In this document: positions 39,750 through 48,323 of the stretch, piece by piece
Position numbering within the stretch: the first letter of the stretch is position 1
Layout: the number at the start of each line of letters is the position of its first letter
Assembly: GCF_018399035.1 (NCBI RefSeq)
Contig: NZ_CP073760.1
Coordinates: 2,670,001-2,734,000, forward strand
Length of the DNA stretch: 64,000 nt
Direction of reading: 5' to 3'
Source of the DNA: Thiocapsa sp.
GTDB taxonomy: Bacteria > Pseudomonadota > Gammaproteobacteria > Chromatiales > Chromatiaceae
Made by a program: the position numbers and the translations under genes
The notes under the pieces: model-generated
Seen by the model: only the letters and a program-made list of their open reading frames with translations
What the model was told of the DNA's origin: nothing
Databases searched by the model: none

Positions 39750-39878
39750 TTGAGTGCTGACGCCGCAGACCAACCCGCCCCCGAAACCCGGCATGCGCCG
39801 CTGGGCAATCGTCGGGCGGTTCTTCACGCGCCCGTCGGCTTGGGGCAGCGACGTCAGAGCCACGCCGCCCTCGTTCAC
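39750..39878 (-). pseudogene. PemK-like toxin N-terminal piece (copy A)
   Basis: From GTG 39878, overlapping the antitoxin TGA, it encodes VNEGGVALTSLPQADGRVKN and RPTIAQRRMPGFGGGLVCGVSTQLQ. It then jumps into the promoter region of the 39374 gene. It is the 5' third of the toxin whose other parts lie at 39170-39485. Confidence 0.65.
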
Positions 39879-40268
39879 GGACGTCTGACATCAGTCAGTC
39901 TGTACTCGGGTTCGTCGTCCCCATGGGCGAGGGCGAGGCCGGACCCGGCGAGGTTGGACCACTGCGCACGATCGCCGTCCATTGAAGGTGACACCATTGT
40001 TACCAGTAGCCGAGCGTTGCCGGGAATCTCGAACGGCTCGTCGAGAACGATCGACTGGCCGTCGAAATGGGCGTTCAGCGTGATGCCGGGCATCGGGACC
40101 TCGCGGCATAAGAAGGGGCCGGTTGCAGAACAACGTGCCGGGATCAATTGATCTATTCCCCCGGTCAGGTCGACTCTCCTCGTCGAAGGCATCCGTGTCG
40201 CCTCCGTCGCACTGCGCCAGTCGAAAGCTAGCACAAGGTTGCGGTGTCTGCCGCGATCCGAGTCCGTG
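39760..40268. repeat. duplicated segment, copy A (with 43827-44345)
   Basis: About 510 bases nearly identical to 43827-44345, covering the PemK-like toxin 5' part, its antitoxin gene and about 170 bases upstream. The match ends abruptly at CGATCCGAGTCCG in both copies. A second pair of matching blocks (39490-39740 with 43290-43530, and 39170-39330 with 43620-43780) extends the duplication, in altered order. Confidence 0.85.
39875..40093 (-). CDS. PemK-module antitoxin (copy A)
   Basis: 72 residues from ATG 40093: MPGITLNAHFDGQSIVLDEP, then IPGNARLLVTMVSPSMDG, and an acidic C-terminus with AQWSNLAGSGLALAHGDDEP. Its TGA overlaps the GTG of the toxin piece. The small beta-rich N-terminus resembles DUF2281-like or MazE-like antitoxins, but I cannot name the family with certainty. 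The gene is intact although its toxin is not. A 12-bp palindrome GATCAATTGATC (40142-40153) lies 49 bases upstream. Confidence 0.65.
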   Translation of the reverse strand: MPGITLNAHFDGQSIVLDEPFEIPGNARLLVTMVSPSMDGDRAQWSNLAGSGLALAHGDDEPEYRLTDVRRP

Positions 40269-40397
40269 GACGCGGGGTTAGGTCTCATATGTACCACATA
40301 CCCCGCTCCGCTCACCGAGCGACGCGATAAGTGTGCCATGGCACACCCTCTCGCCCTGCTCTCGCCCATTTTTTCCTTGGCCTTAAGGATTTCCTGC

Positions 40398-40426
40398 TAT
40401 ATTCATATCTGCTAAAAATGAATATA
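40398..40426. promoter_or_regulatory. inverted repeat TATATTCAT-N11-ATGAATATA, candidate parDE operator
   Basis: Perfect 9-bp arms with an 11-base spacer sit directly before the Shine-Dalgarno AGGAGGTG (40426-40433) of parD. It overlaps the probable -10 box, the right place for ParD-ParE autorepression. Confidence 0.7.
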
Positions 40427-40437
40427 GGAGGTGTCTC

Positions 40438-40686
40438 ATGGCGACAACATCCCTGAGCCTAGGGGAACACTGGGAAGTCTTCATCAAGAACGAGATCACG
40501 ACCGGCCGGTATGGCTCGGCAAGTGAGGTAGTACGCGATGCGCTGCGTCACATGGAGGAGCACAACGCCCGATTGGCTGCGTTGCGTGAACATCTGGCCG
40601 AAGGGGAGGCGCAGGCACGTCGTGGGGAGTTCGTCGAGAATTACTCCCTTCAAGGTCTGTTGGCGGAAATGGATCGTGAGGGATGA
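40438..40686 (+). CDS. parD: ParD-like ribbon-helix-helix antitoxin
   Basis: 82 residues: TTSLSLGEHWEVFIKNEIT, then GRYGSASEVVRDALRHMEEH, the CopG/ParD dimer fold, followed by an acidic toxin-binding tail. It has a strong ribosome binding site. Its TGA overlaps the parE ATG (ATGA). Confidence 0.92.
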   Translation: MATTSLSLGEHWEVFIKNEITTGRYGSASEVVRDALRHMEEHNARLAALREHLAEGEAQARRGEFVENYSLQGLLAEMDREG

Positions 40687-40982
40687 GCGGCCGCTATCGG
40701 ATTACCCCACGAGCTGCTGCAGACCTGCGCGCGATTGCCCGCTACACGGTCCAGACCTGGGGCAACAAGCAACGCGATATCTATCTTTCAGCCATCGATC
40801 GGCGGTTCTCCTGGCTTGCGGAGAATCCGAGTCTCGGGAAGCCTCGTCCGGAGGTCGGTCACGGATACTGCAGCTACCCGGAAGGCTCCCACGTCATTTT
40901 CTATCTCATGAGCGAGGATGGGATTGATATTATCGGCGTTCCACATCAGCGCATGGATGTCCTCAGCTACTTCACCGGTTAG
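40683..40982 (+). CDS. parE: ParE-type toxin
   Basis: 99 residues of the RelE/ParE fold: RYRITPRAAADLRAIARYTV, then WLAENPSLGKPRPEVGHGY, and the closing IIGVPHQRMDVLSYF. ParE toxins usually poison DNA gyrase. It is coupled to parD by a 4-base overlap. The gap that follows (40983-41225) shows no gene; it contains ACAAGACCTGACCG, a REP-like phrase also present beside the RAYT gene. Confidence 0.92.
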   Translation: MSGRYRITPRAAADLRAIARYTVQTWGNKQRDIYLSAIDRRFSWLAENPSLGKPRPEVGHGYCSYPEGSHVIFYLMSEDGIDIIGVPHQRMDVLSYFTG

Positions 40983-41225
40983 CATCCCGGGGCGGCGGAA
41001 CGTAGACAAAACCACAATAGCTTTCTCCGGCGGTTTTGAAAGCGTCGGTATCGCGAATGCTCACGGCATCTTCACGCTCGAACCTGAGCACGGAACGAGT
41101 CATGACCCCATTGGCTCCTCACAGCAGCCAAAAGATTGCATTACAAGACCTGACCGTATGCCGTAACAGGCTGATTAACTTGCGGGTTTAAGTCCCGCCG
41201 ATGGAGTTGCTCGTACACCATTGTA

Positions 41226-41910
41226 GTGCCCCGGAGCGGCGTTTGGGTAACCAAGGGTCGTGAGTTTCGTGGGTGCAAAACCGCAGGCCGCAGCGCAAGC
41301 GAACCTGGATGTAGCCTCGTCACTTAATCGAAGAAGCCGACCCTGTGGTCAGAAGGGGAAGGCCGCCGCCGGTGGGAAGAGACAACGAGAGCGTCCCATC
41401 GATTCTTCCGGGGTAGCAGGGGTGGCATGTGGTGGAAGTTGATCAGTCCCAGTGCGGGAGACCCGTGACGGTGGCGGCGCAGAACCGTCAACCGTGCCGT
41501 ATAAGGCGAGTCCGAAGTCGACGCGGGCCGTCACGGGAGTCGGAGGGGCTCATAGTACCGTTTGAGGGCCTGGGACAACATAACCCGGCCCGAGGAAAGG
41601 AGCCCTACTTTGTGCACGCATCCAAAGCGCGGAGGATCAGGAGATTGCGACCTTGTCGCTAGCCACTCCAATAATGATCAGGACGCTGTGGCGGACGCTT
41701 GATTGTCGAGCCAAGCTTGCTGGAGTGCAGCGCATGCTCGGCAGTGACGCACATCGGAAAGCCGTGTACGGGAGAACTGTATGCACGGTTTGATGAGGGA
41801 GGGCTGGCTACCGGGACCAGGGTTCGGCTAGTGAGGCACCGCCAAACGAAAGGGGCGGCAACAGATAGGCCGGATCTACCGTCACGGGACACCTGCCCTC
41901 TACTCTACCC
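41226..41910 (+). mobile_element. group II intron remnant (ORF mostly deleted)
   Basis: The 5' end GTGCCCCGG fits the GUGYG start, and the GCGCAAGCGAACCTGGATGT and TAGCCTCGTCACTT phrases belong to domain I. GTCATAGTACCG-like text and GAGGAAAGGAGCCCTACTTT mark the approach to the reverse transcriptase gene, of which only PYFVHASKARRIRR remains before a stop (41660). After a deletion, domain V is clear near 41757-41805 (AAAGCCGTGTACGGGAG and GTATGCACGGTTTGATGAGG), and the end CCTCTACTCTACC is typical. Without its protein it cannot move alone. Its ends are estimates. Confidence 0.8.
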
Positions 41911-42456
41911 GTCGCCTCTGACCGGTACCGGGGCGCGTGGAAAACCCGAAGCAGGCATGCGTGGAAAAACGTTGGGGCGCTTGAACGTGACCGACCTCTC
42001 CTCTCTATTACCCTCAACCTTTCCAGAGAGCTCGTTGAGCTTTCGCTTGATGTCCCAATAGTTCGGGATCACTTGGTTGAGGACTTCCAGCGGGTAATTA
42101 TCGACCACCTGAGTGATCTTGACCCGCAAAGACAGCACGGTACCGTCCAGCGCGTCGAACGCCGCCCGGTAGATGTGGCCGATAGACTTGTGGATGTTGC
42201 GGGACGCGTAGTCGGGATCCGAGGCGCCGTCCGGGGCCTGAGTTCCGACGCGCGCTACGATGACCCGCATCAGATGGTCGAACGCGTCGCGAAGCTCTTT
42301 GATGACCTGGAGGTTGGACCGGGAATCCGGATCGACCTCTTCCGAGTAGAGGATAAGCGCCTTCGCCTGAACGTATAGGTCGGCAAGCGTCTTCAGGTCC
42401 GGGATGTCTTGGTCCAGGGTAGGCTGTTCCCGCGGCGGATCGAACGGAAAATCCAT
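41905..42456 (-). CDS. hypothetical protein, C-terminus probably cut by the intron end
   Basis: 183 residues from ATG 42456. The first about 150 look like a folded, helix-rich soluble protein: DLYVQAKALILYSEEVDPDS, FDHLMRVIVARVG, NIHKSIGHIYRAAFDALDG. The last 30 (RPNVFPRMPASGFPRAPVPV) extend into the intron-end sequence and look accidental. It lies 13 bases after the 42470 gene, so the two are likely co-transcribed. No family recognised. Confidence 0.6.
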   Translation of the reverse strand: MDFPFDPPREQPTLDQDIPDLKTLADLYVQAKALILYSEEVDPDSRSNLQVIKELRDAFDHLMRVIVARVGTQAPDGASDPDYASRNIHKSIGHIYRAAFDALDGTVLSLRVKITQVVDNYPLEVLNQVIPNYWDIKRKLNELSGKVEGNREERSVTFKRPNVFPRMPASGFPRAPVPVRGDG

Positions 42457-42469
42457 GTCCGATAGGTCC

Positions 42470-42715
42470 TCAGGGTAGGTTCAACGCCTTTACCTTGCGG
42501 ATGCGCTCGGCGTACTCGGTCGCAGTGTAGAACCGCCCAGCGTTGAGACGTACCGAGCCGCGGTTACGCTCCGCGTAGAGCGCTGCCTTTTCCCGGTCTA
42601 CGTCTGCTTCGGGGGACATATCCTCAAAATCCCGCTCCATTAGTTCAACCAATCTGGTGACGCCAAACTCGTCACACAGGGTCTTGCGTGTTTCTTCGGA
42701 GAGGGTCATTGCCAT
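42470..42715 (-). CDS. small hypothetical protein
   Basis: 81 residues from ATG 42715 (MAMTLSEETRKTLCDEFGVT). It is acidic in the middle (MERDFEDMSPEADVDREKAA), with a basic end (EYAERIRKVKALNL). Such a small gene before a larger unknown gene could be a regulatory or antitoxin partner, but nothing proves it. The next gap (42716-42940) shows no gene. Confidence 0.5.
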   Translation of the reverse strand: MAMTLSEETRKTLCDEFGVTRLVELMERDFEDMSPEADVDREKAALYAERNRGSVRLNAGRFYTATEYAERIRKVKALNLP

Positions 42716-42940
42716 GGCATCATTGGCGTCGTCGACTGGTTCGACACGCTCACCAGGTGGTTTTCCTAGTGGGGTCGATTTGAGACATTGCTGGGTGCAC
42801 GGGCGGAGTCTTTTTGTGACTCCTCGGACTATCCCTAGGCAGGATAGTAGTCTCGCCCGCCGGGCTGCGCAAGGGACCGACCCCCTGCAAAACGGCAGGG
42901 TCAGGCATCGAAATCACATCTTTAGGTACGGTTTAACGGT

Positions 42941-43264
42941 TTAAGATCCTGCGAGCATCCGCTGCAACTCCTCGGCAGTGATGTCGGCTTGCTCGGACTT
43001 CGAGTAGATCGTCACCAACAGAATGTCATCGCCAGTATGCAGGTAATAAATGATCCGAAAGCCGCCGCGCTTGCCCCGGGCAGAGGCGGACTTCTTCACA
43101 CGCACCTTGTACAACACATAACCGATGCCCGGGATGCGGTCGCCAGGGGTCTCGCCGACGGCGAGGCGGTCGATGACCGGCTGGACATCGGCACGAATCC
43201 CTCGGTACCGGCGGCTGAGCCGCTCCAACTGGCGCTTGAATGCCTCCGTGTAGCGGATGACCAC
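42941..43264 (-). CDS. RelE/ParE-superfamily toxin
   Basis: 107 residues from a GTG start at 43264: VIRYTEAFKRQLERLSRRYRG, then IGYVLYKVRVKKSASARGKRGGFRII and YYLHTGDDILLVTIYSKSEQ. The central basic strands match RelE-type mRNA interferases. The start lies two bases after the stop of the upstream partner gene. The GTG is chosen from spacing and family N-termini. Confidence 0.82.
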   Translation of the reverse strand: MVIRYTEAFKRQLERLSRRYRGIRADVQPVIDRLAVGETPGDRIPGIGYVLYKVRVKKSASARGKRGGFRIIYYLHTGDDILLVTIYSKSEQADITAEELQRMLAGS

Positions 43265-43266
43265 GG

Positions 43267-43497
43267 CTAAGCGGCGTCGATGCCGTCCCACAGGGTATCG
43301 ACTGGGCTAACGCGGCCGGCCAGCGCGTCCGTCCAGCCCTCGCGAAAGGACTCGCTCGCGCTGGGCCAGGGCTCATCCGCCTCGATGCCCTCGCGGAAGG
43401 AATGCACCAAACGCAGCAGCAAGGATCGGTAACGCACGGGCGTGCGCTCGATCTCGGCGTGGAGCTGCTCGGTGATGTCGTCGGTCGGCGCTGGCAT
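43267..43497 (-). CDS. putative antitoxin paired with the RelE-like toxin
   Basis: 76 residues from ATG 43497: [63 protein letters not shown]. It has no HTH or RHH motif that I recognise, but its position right before a RelE-like toxin with a two-base gap argues for an antitoxin. A near copy without a toxin lies at 39374. Confidence 0.7.
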   Translation of the reverse strand: MPAPTDDITEQLHAEIERTPVRYRSLLLRLVHSFREGIEADEPWPSASESFREGWTDALAGRVSPVDTLWDGIDAA

Positions 43498-43621
43498 GGG
43501 TCTAACCCTCTGGCTAAGGTGTCGCTGCGATCGACTGCTCCGGCTGTCCCCAACTTCGAACTCGCGCCTCGGCGCGAGGAACACTACTTCAGCGCGAGAA
43601 CCGAGGGTTCGTTCGTCCCGG

Positions 43622-43958
43622 CTATCGGAGCAGATATCCCGACAGCCGCTCCAATAGGCGGCGATGTCGGTCAGGTGCGAGTGCACCGATGACACCAAGC
43701 AACCGGCTCTCGGGCAGCACGGCCAAGAATCCCAATCGGATAAGCGAGGGAGATTTCAGACCGCTGGCGGCGTAGTCGACATGGTTGGCCAGGATCGGAT
43801 CATCGAATCCCGCGATCTCTATGATGCAATTGAGTGCTGACGCCGCAGACCAGCCAGTCCCCGAAACCCGGCATGCGCCGCAGGGCAATCGTCGGGCGGT
43901 TCTTCACGCGTCCGTCGGCTTGGGGCAGCGGCGTCAGCGCCACGTCGCCCTCGTTCAC
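43622..43958 (-). pseudogene. PemK/MazF-like toxin with frameshift (copy B)
   Basis: From GTG 43958, overlapping the antitoxin TGA, it encodes VNEGDVALTPLPQADGRVKN and RPTIALRRMPGFGDWLVCGV. A one-base shift near 43813-43820 (CAATTGCATCATAGAG) sends the frame to a stop. In the next frame the protein continues as [40 protein letters not shown] and ends LSGYLLR. All parts are in order, so this copy differs from a working gene by one indel. Confidence 0.8.
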
Positions 43959-44345
43959 GGACGTCTCACATCCGCGAGGCTCTCGGGTTCGGCGTCCCCA
44001 AAGGCGAGGGCGAGGCCGGAGCCGGCGAGGTCGGACCACTGCGCACGATCACCGTCCAATGAAGGTGACACCACTGTTACCAGTAGCCGAGCGTTGCCGG
44101 GAAGCTCGAACGGCTCGTCGAGAACGATCGACTGGCCGTCGAAATGGGCGTTCAGGGTGATGCTGGGCATCGGGACCTCTCGGCGTAAGAAGGGGCCGGT
44201 TGCAGAACAACGTGCCGGGATCAATTGATCCATTCCCCCGGTTAGGTCGACTTTCCTCGTCGAAGGCATCCGTGTCACCTCCGTCGCACTGCGCCAGTCG
44301 AAATCTAGCACAGGGTTGCGAGGTCTGCCGCGATCCGAGTCCGCT
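43827..44345. repeat. duplicated segment, copy B (with 39760-40268)
   Basis: About 520 bases nearly identical to copy A. Here the toxin, antitoxin and upstream region are in natural order, so copy B is closer to the ancestral layout. The match again ends at CGATCCGAGTCCG. Confidence 0.85.
43955..44170 (-). CDS. PemK-module antitoxin (copy B)
   Basis: 71 residues from ATG 44170: MPSITLNAHFDGQSIVLDEP, LPGNARLLVTVVSPSLDGDR, ending in an acidic tail. It is about 85% identical by eye to the copy at 39875. A perfect 14-bp palindrome GGATCAATTGATCC (44218-44231) lies 48 bases upstream and may be its operator. The stop overlaps the toxin GTG. Confidence 0.68.
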   Translation of the reverse strand: MPSITLNAHFDGQSIVLDEPFELPGNARLLVTVVSPSLDGDRAQWSDLAGSGLALAFGDAEPESLADVRRP

Positions 44346-44408
44346 TGAGCGGATAGAGTTGCGAGTCGTGACCCACGGGGTGCCTACGCCCGGGTCCTGG
44401 CTCAAGCC

Positions 44409-45257
44409 TCAAAGCGTACTAATCGAAACCTCATACACCCCCCCAATCACCACGAACTCACCCTCCCCCTTCAGCATCCCCGGCAGTAACCGATTGAAGA
44501 AGAAAATCTTCGGCAGAGGCACCTCCGCAATCAGGATGTAATCGCCGAACTCGTCGGCGCGCTCGCGGCTGCTGGTGAAGCTGTTGAGGTTGTTGAAGAG
44601 CACCCGGTAGCGCCCGCCGCCGAGGGTTTCGAGGATCTCGTGCTCGTCGATGCGGTTGATGCCGCGGTAGAGGCTGAGGTGGGTCTCTTCGGGGTGGGCC
44701 TGGAGGAGCTCGTACTGACAATAGGTATAGAGGAGGTCGAGCTGAGCCTCCAGGGCGTTGGTGGCGTAGAGGCCGCGGGTGCCCTCGGCGACATAGTGCT
44801 GGTACGCCTCGCTGTGTCTGCCTTGGAGCGGGCCGGCGTGGTGTCGGGCGAGCAGGCCGAAGCGGCTCTCGACCCAGCGCTTGAGGATGGCACCTTCACG
44901 GCCGTCCGAGTCGAAGGACCAGCCGCGTGCCATGCGCAGATAGTTGGCGTTGACGCGTTTCTTCTTGGCCTTGCCGAGGCCCAAACCGGCTTCGTCGAGA
45001 TGATCCAGAAGGAAGTGGGCGCTGACGTAGTCCTGAAAGGCTTGGGCGCGCGCCGCGTGTTGCGGGATCGGCGTCAGGGTGCGGAAGAGATCCGCGTGGA
45101 AGTGGCGGATGCCGTCGAGCTCCAGCGGGACCGGGTGACGTTGATAGGTCAGGCTGCCCAGGATCACGGCCGGCAGGTTGCAGTGATTGATGGGGAGACG
45201 GGCGTTGGCCGGGAGCGTGGCGGGTGGCGGTTGTTCGGTTTGTCGGTTGTTGTCCAT
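44409..45257 (-). CDS. draT: NAD+-dinitrogenase-reductase ADP-ribosyltransferase DraT
   Basis: 282 residues from ATG 45257, the normal DraT length. DraT inactivates the nitrogenase Fe protein by ADP-ribosylating Arg101 in response to ammonium or darkness. Family landmarks are LPINHCNLPAVILGSLTYQ (about 22-40), ANYLRMARGWSFDSDGREG, LDLLYTYCQYELLQAHP, LSLYRGINRIDEHE and the active-site glutamate region near the C-terminus. It is divergent from nifH. The opposing enzyme DraG is not in this window. An upstream in-frame ATG (45392) lies within the nifH promoter region and is unlikely. Confidence 0.92.
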   Translation of the reverse strand: MDNNRQTEQPPPATLPANARLPINHCNLPAVILGSLTYQRHPVPLELDGIRHFHADLFRTLTPIPQHAARAQAFQDYVSAHFLLDHLDEAGLGLGKAKKKRVNANYLRMARGWSFDSDGREGAILKRWVESRFGLLARHHAGPLQGRHSEAYQHYVAEGTRGLYATNALEAQLDLLYTYCQYELLQAHPEETHLSLYRGINRIDEHEILETLGGGRYRVLFNNLNSFTSSRERADEFGDYILIAEVPLPKIFFFNRLLPGMLKGEGEFVVIGGVYEVSISTL

Positions 45258-45328
45258 ACATGCCTTGCGGCTTTGTCGGGGATGCCACCAAACCGGCGAC
45301 ATCCGTGAACGATATAAAACTCCATTGA

Positions 45329-46318
<990 letters not shown>

Positions 46319-46321
<3 letters not shown>

Positions 46322-46403
46322 ACCGCGTCTTTCGGCGGCATGTGATGTCTTTGTTTGGGTTTGACCTTGGTGTTCCCTGCAGGCGTCGGCGGGGCGCGGT
46401 TCA
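46319..46403. repeat. inverted-end element TGAACCGCG...CGCGGTTCA at the nifH stop
   Basis: An 85-base segment begins with the nifH stop as TGAACCGCG and closes with CGCGGTTCA. Its length and ends resemble the TTTAAACCGCG elements, with one base changed in each arm. It sits inside the 310-base nifH-nifD gap (46322-46631), which holds no gene, and could act as a 3' stem-loop for nifH mRNA. Confidence 0.6.
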
Positions 46404-46631
46404 GGGTGATTAAAGACTTAAGGATGAGTTGGCGCGGCTTGGCGATGAAGGCGGTGGGGAGCGAGGTCTCGCCTCGATGAAGACAACGCAGATCATGCCG
46501 GAGCCTGCTCAGTACCGGGATTGTTGTTTTGAATGGACGCGGCGGGTCGATGCCGCGGTCCCTTGTTTATCCATTTCTCAACGCGCGACCGTCGGCGGAT
46601 TTGCCGCGGCGCCGAATCGAGGAAAGCCAGT

Positions 46632-48116
46632 ATGTCAGCATTGACTCGCGAAGAGACCCAGGCCCTCATCCAAGAGGTGCTCGAGGTCTATCCCGAAAAG
46701 GCGCAGAAGGATCGCGCCAAGCATTTGGCGGTCAACGACCAATCGGTCGAGCAGTCCAAAAAGTGCATTACCTCCAACCGCAAGTCCCTGCCCGGTGTCA
46801 TGACCGTGCGCGGCTGTGCCTATGCCGGCTCCAAGGGCGTGGTGTGGGGTCCGATCAAGGACATGATCCACATCTCGCACGGCCCGGTCGGCTGCGGTGC
46901 CTATTCGCGTGCCGGTCGTCGCAACTACTACGTCGGCATGACCGGCGTGAACACCTTCGGCACCATGAACTTCACCTCGGATTTCCAGGAGAAGGACATC
47001 GTCTTCGGCGGCGACAAGAAGCTCGACAAGCTGATCACCGAGATCGAAGGTCTCTTCCCGCTGAGCAAGGGCATCAGCATCCAGTCCGAGTGTCCGATCG
47101 GTCTGATCGGCGACGACATCGAGGCGGTCGCCAAGAAGCAGAGCAAGGCACTCGACAAGCCGGTCGTGCCGGTGCGCTGCGAGGGTTTCCGCGGCGTGTC
47201 CCAGTCCCTGGGGCATCACATCGCCAACGACGCGATCCGCGACTGGGTCATCGGCAACCGTGACGGCGACGAGTCCTTCCAGATCGGTCCTTACGACGTG
47301 GCCGTGATCGGCGACTACAACATCGGCGGCGACGCCTGGTCCTCGCGCATCCTGCTCGAAGAGATGGGTCTGCGCGTGGTGGCACAGTGGTCCGGCGACG
47401 GCACCCTCTCCGAGATGGAGCTGACCCCCAAGGTCAAGCTGAACCTGATCCACTGCTACCGCTCCATGAACTACATCTCCCGTCACATGGAAGAGAAGTA
47501 CGGGGTGCCGTGGATGGAGTACAACTTCTTCGGCCCGACCAAGATCGCCGAGTCCTTGCGCAAGATCGCCGCCTTCTTCGACGAGACCATCCAGGCCAAC
47601 GCCGAGCAGGTCATCGCCAAATACACGGCCGAGTACGAGGCGATCATCGCCAAGTACCGTCCGCGCCTGGAAGGCAAGCGGGTCATGCTCTATGTCGGCG
47701 GGCTGCGTCCGCGCCACGTGATCGGCGCCTACGAAGATCTCGGCATGGAAGTGGTCGGCACCGGGTACGAGTTCGCCCACAACGACGACTACGACCGCAC
47801 CATCAAGGAGATGGGCAACGCGACCCTGCTCTACGACGACATCACGGGCTACGAGTTCGAAGAGTTCGTCAAGAAGGTCAAGCCGGATCTGATCGGCTCG
47901 GGCATCAAGGAGAAGTACATCTTCCAGAAGATGGGCATCCCCTTCCGCCAGATGCATTCCTGGGATTACTCCGGCCCCTATCACGGCTACGACGGCTTCG
48001 CCATCTTTGCCCGGGATATGGACATGACGATCAACAATCCCTGTTGGTCGAAAATGGCTGCTCCGTGGCAAAGCCCCGCAGCCGATGAAGCATTGCTGAA
48101 ACAAGCGGTCGGCTGA
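46632..48116 (+). CDS. nifD: nitrogenase molybdenum-iron protein alpha chain
   Basis: 494 residues from ATG 46632 ([20 protein letters not shown]). The P-cluster cysteines lie in [17 protein letters not shown] and SECPIGLIG. The FeMo-cofactor cysteine lies in [11 protein letters not shown] and the homocitrate/cofactor histidine in [15 protein letters not shown]. This is a molybdenum-type chain. It is preceded by a long 310-base gap after nifH and followed by a hairpin before nifK. Confidence 0.98.
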   Translation: MSALTREETQALIQEVLEVYPEKAQKDRAKHLAVNDQSVEQSKKCITSNRKSLPGVMTVRGCAYAGSKGVVWGPIKDMIHISHGPVGCGAYSRAGRRNYYVGMTGVNTFGTMNFTSDFQEKDIVFGGDKKLDKLITEIEGLFPLSKGISIQSECPIGLIGDDIEAVAKKQSKALDKPVVPVRCEGFRGVSQSLGHHIANDAIRDWVIGNRDGDESFQIGPYDVAVIGDYNIGGDAWSSRILLEEMGLRVVAQWSGDGTLSEMELTPKVKLNLIHCYRSMNYISRHMEEKYGVPWMEYNFFGPTKIAESLRKIAAFFDETIQANAEQVIAKYTAEYEAIIAKYRPRLEGKRVMLYVGGLRPRHVIGAYEDLGMEVVGTGYEFAHNDDYDRTIKEMGNATLLYDDITGYEFEEFVKKVKPDLIGSGIKEKYIFQKMGIPFRQMHSWDYSGPYHGYDGFAIFARDMDMTINNPCWSKMAAPWQSPAADEALLKQAVG

Positions 48117-48129
48117 TTGGAAAAGCGTA

Positions 48130-48155
48130 CTCCGTATCGCTCACGCGATACGGAG
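48130..48155. promoter_or_regulatory. nifD-nifK intergenic hairpin
   Basis: Perfect 11-bp arms CTCCGTATCGC / GCGATACGGAG with a TCAC loop begin 14 bases after nifD. There is no T tract, so it is more likely an mRNA stabiliser or pause site within the nifHDK transcript than a terminator. Confidence 0.65.
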
Positions 48156-48323
48156 ATGACCTTCAAAAACCCCTGCTGGTTTCAATCCGCGGCTTCGAAC
48201 GCAAGCCGAATGGTACTGATCCAGTATGGCACGCACCGGATAGATGAGTAACCCGTCATCTACCAAAGGCCAGCTTTACCTGATTCGTTGTCCGCGGATG
48301 AGCGGCGCGTAAGGAGAACTCAA

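Noticed and set aside
40331-40346. Perfect palindrome GTGTGCCATGGCACAC upstream of parDE
   Set aside because: It is about 100 bases from parD, and the inverted repeat next to the start codon is a better operator; no function could be supported.
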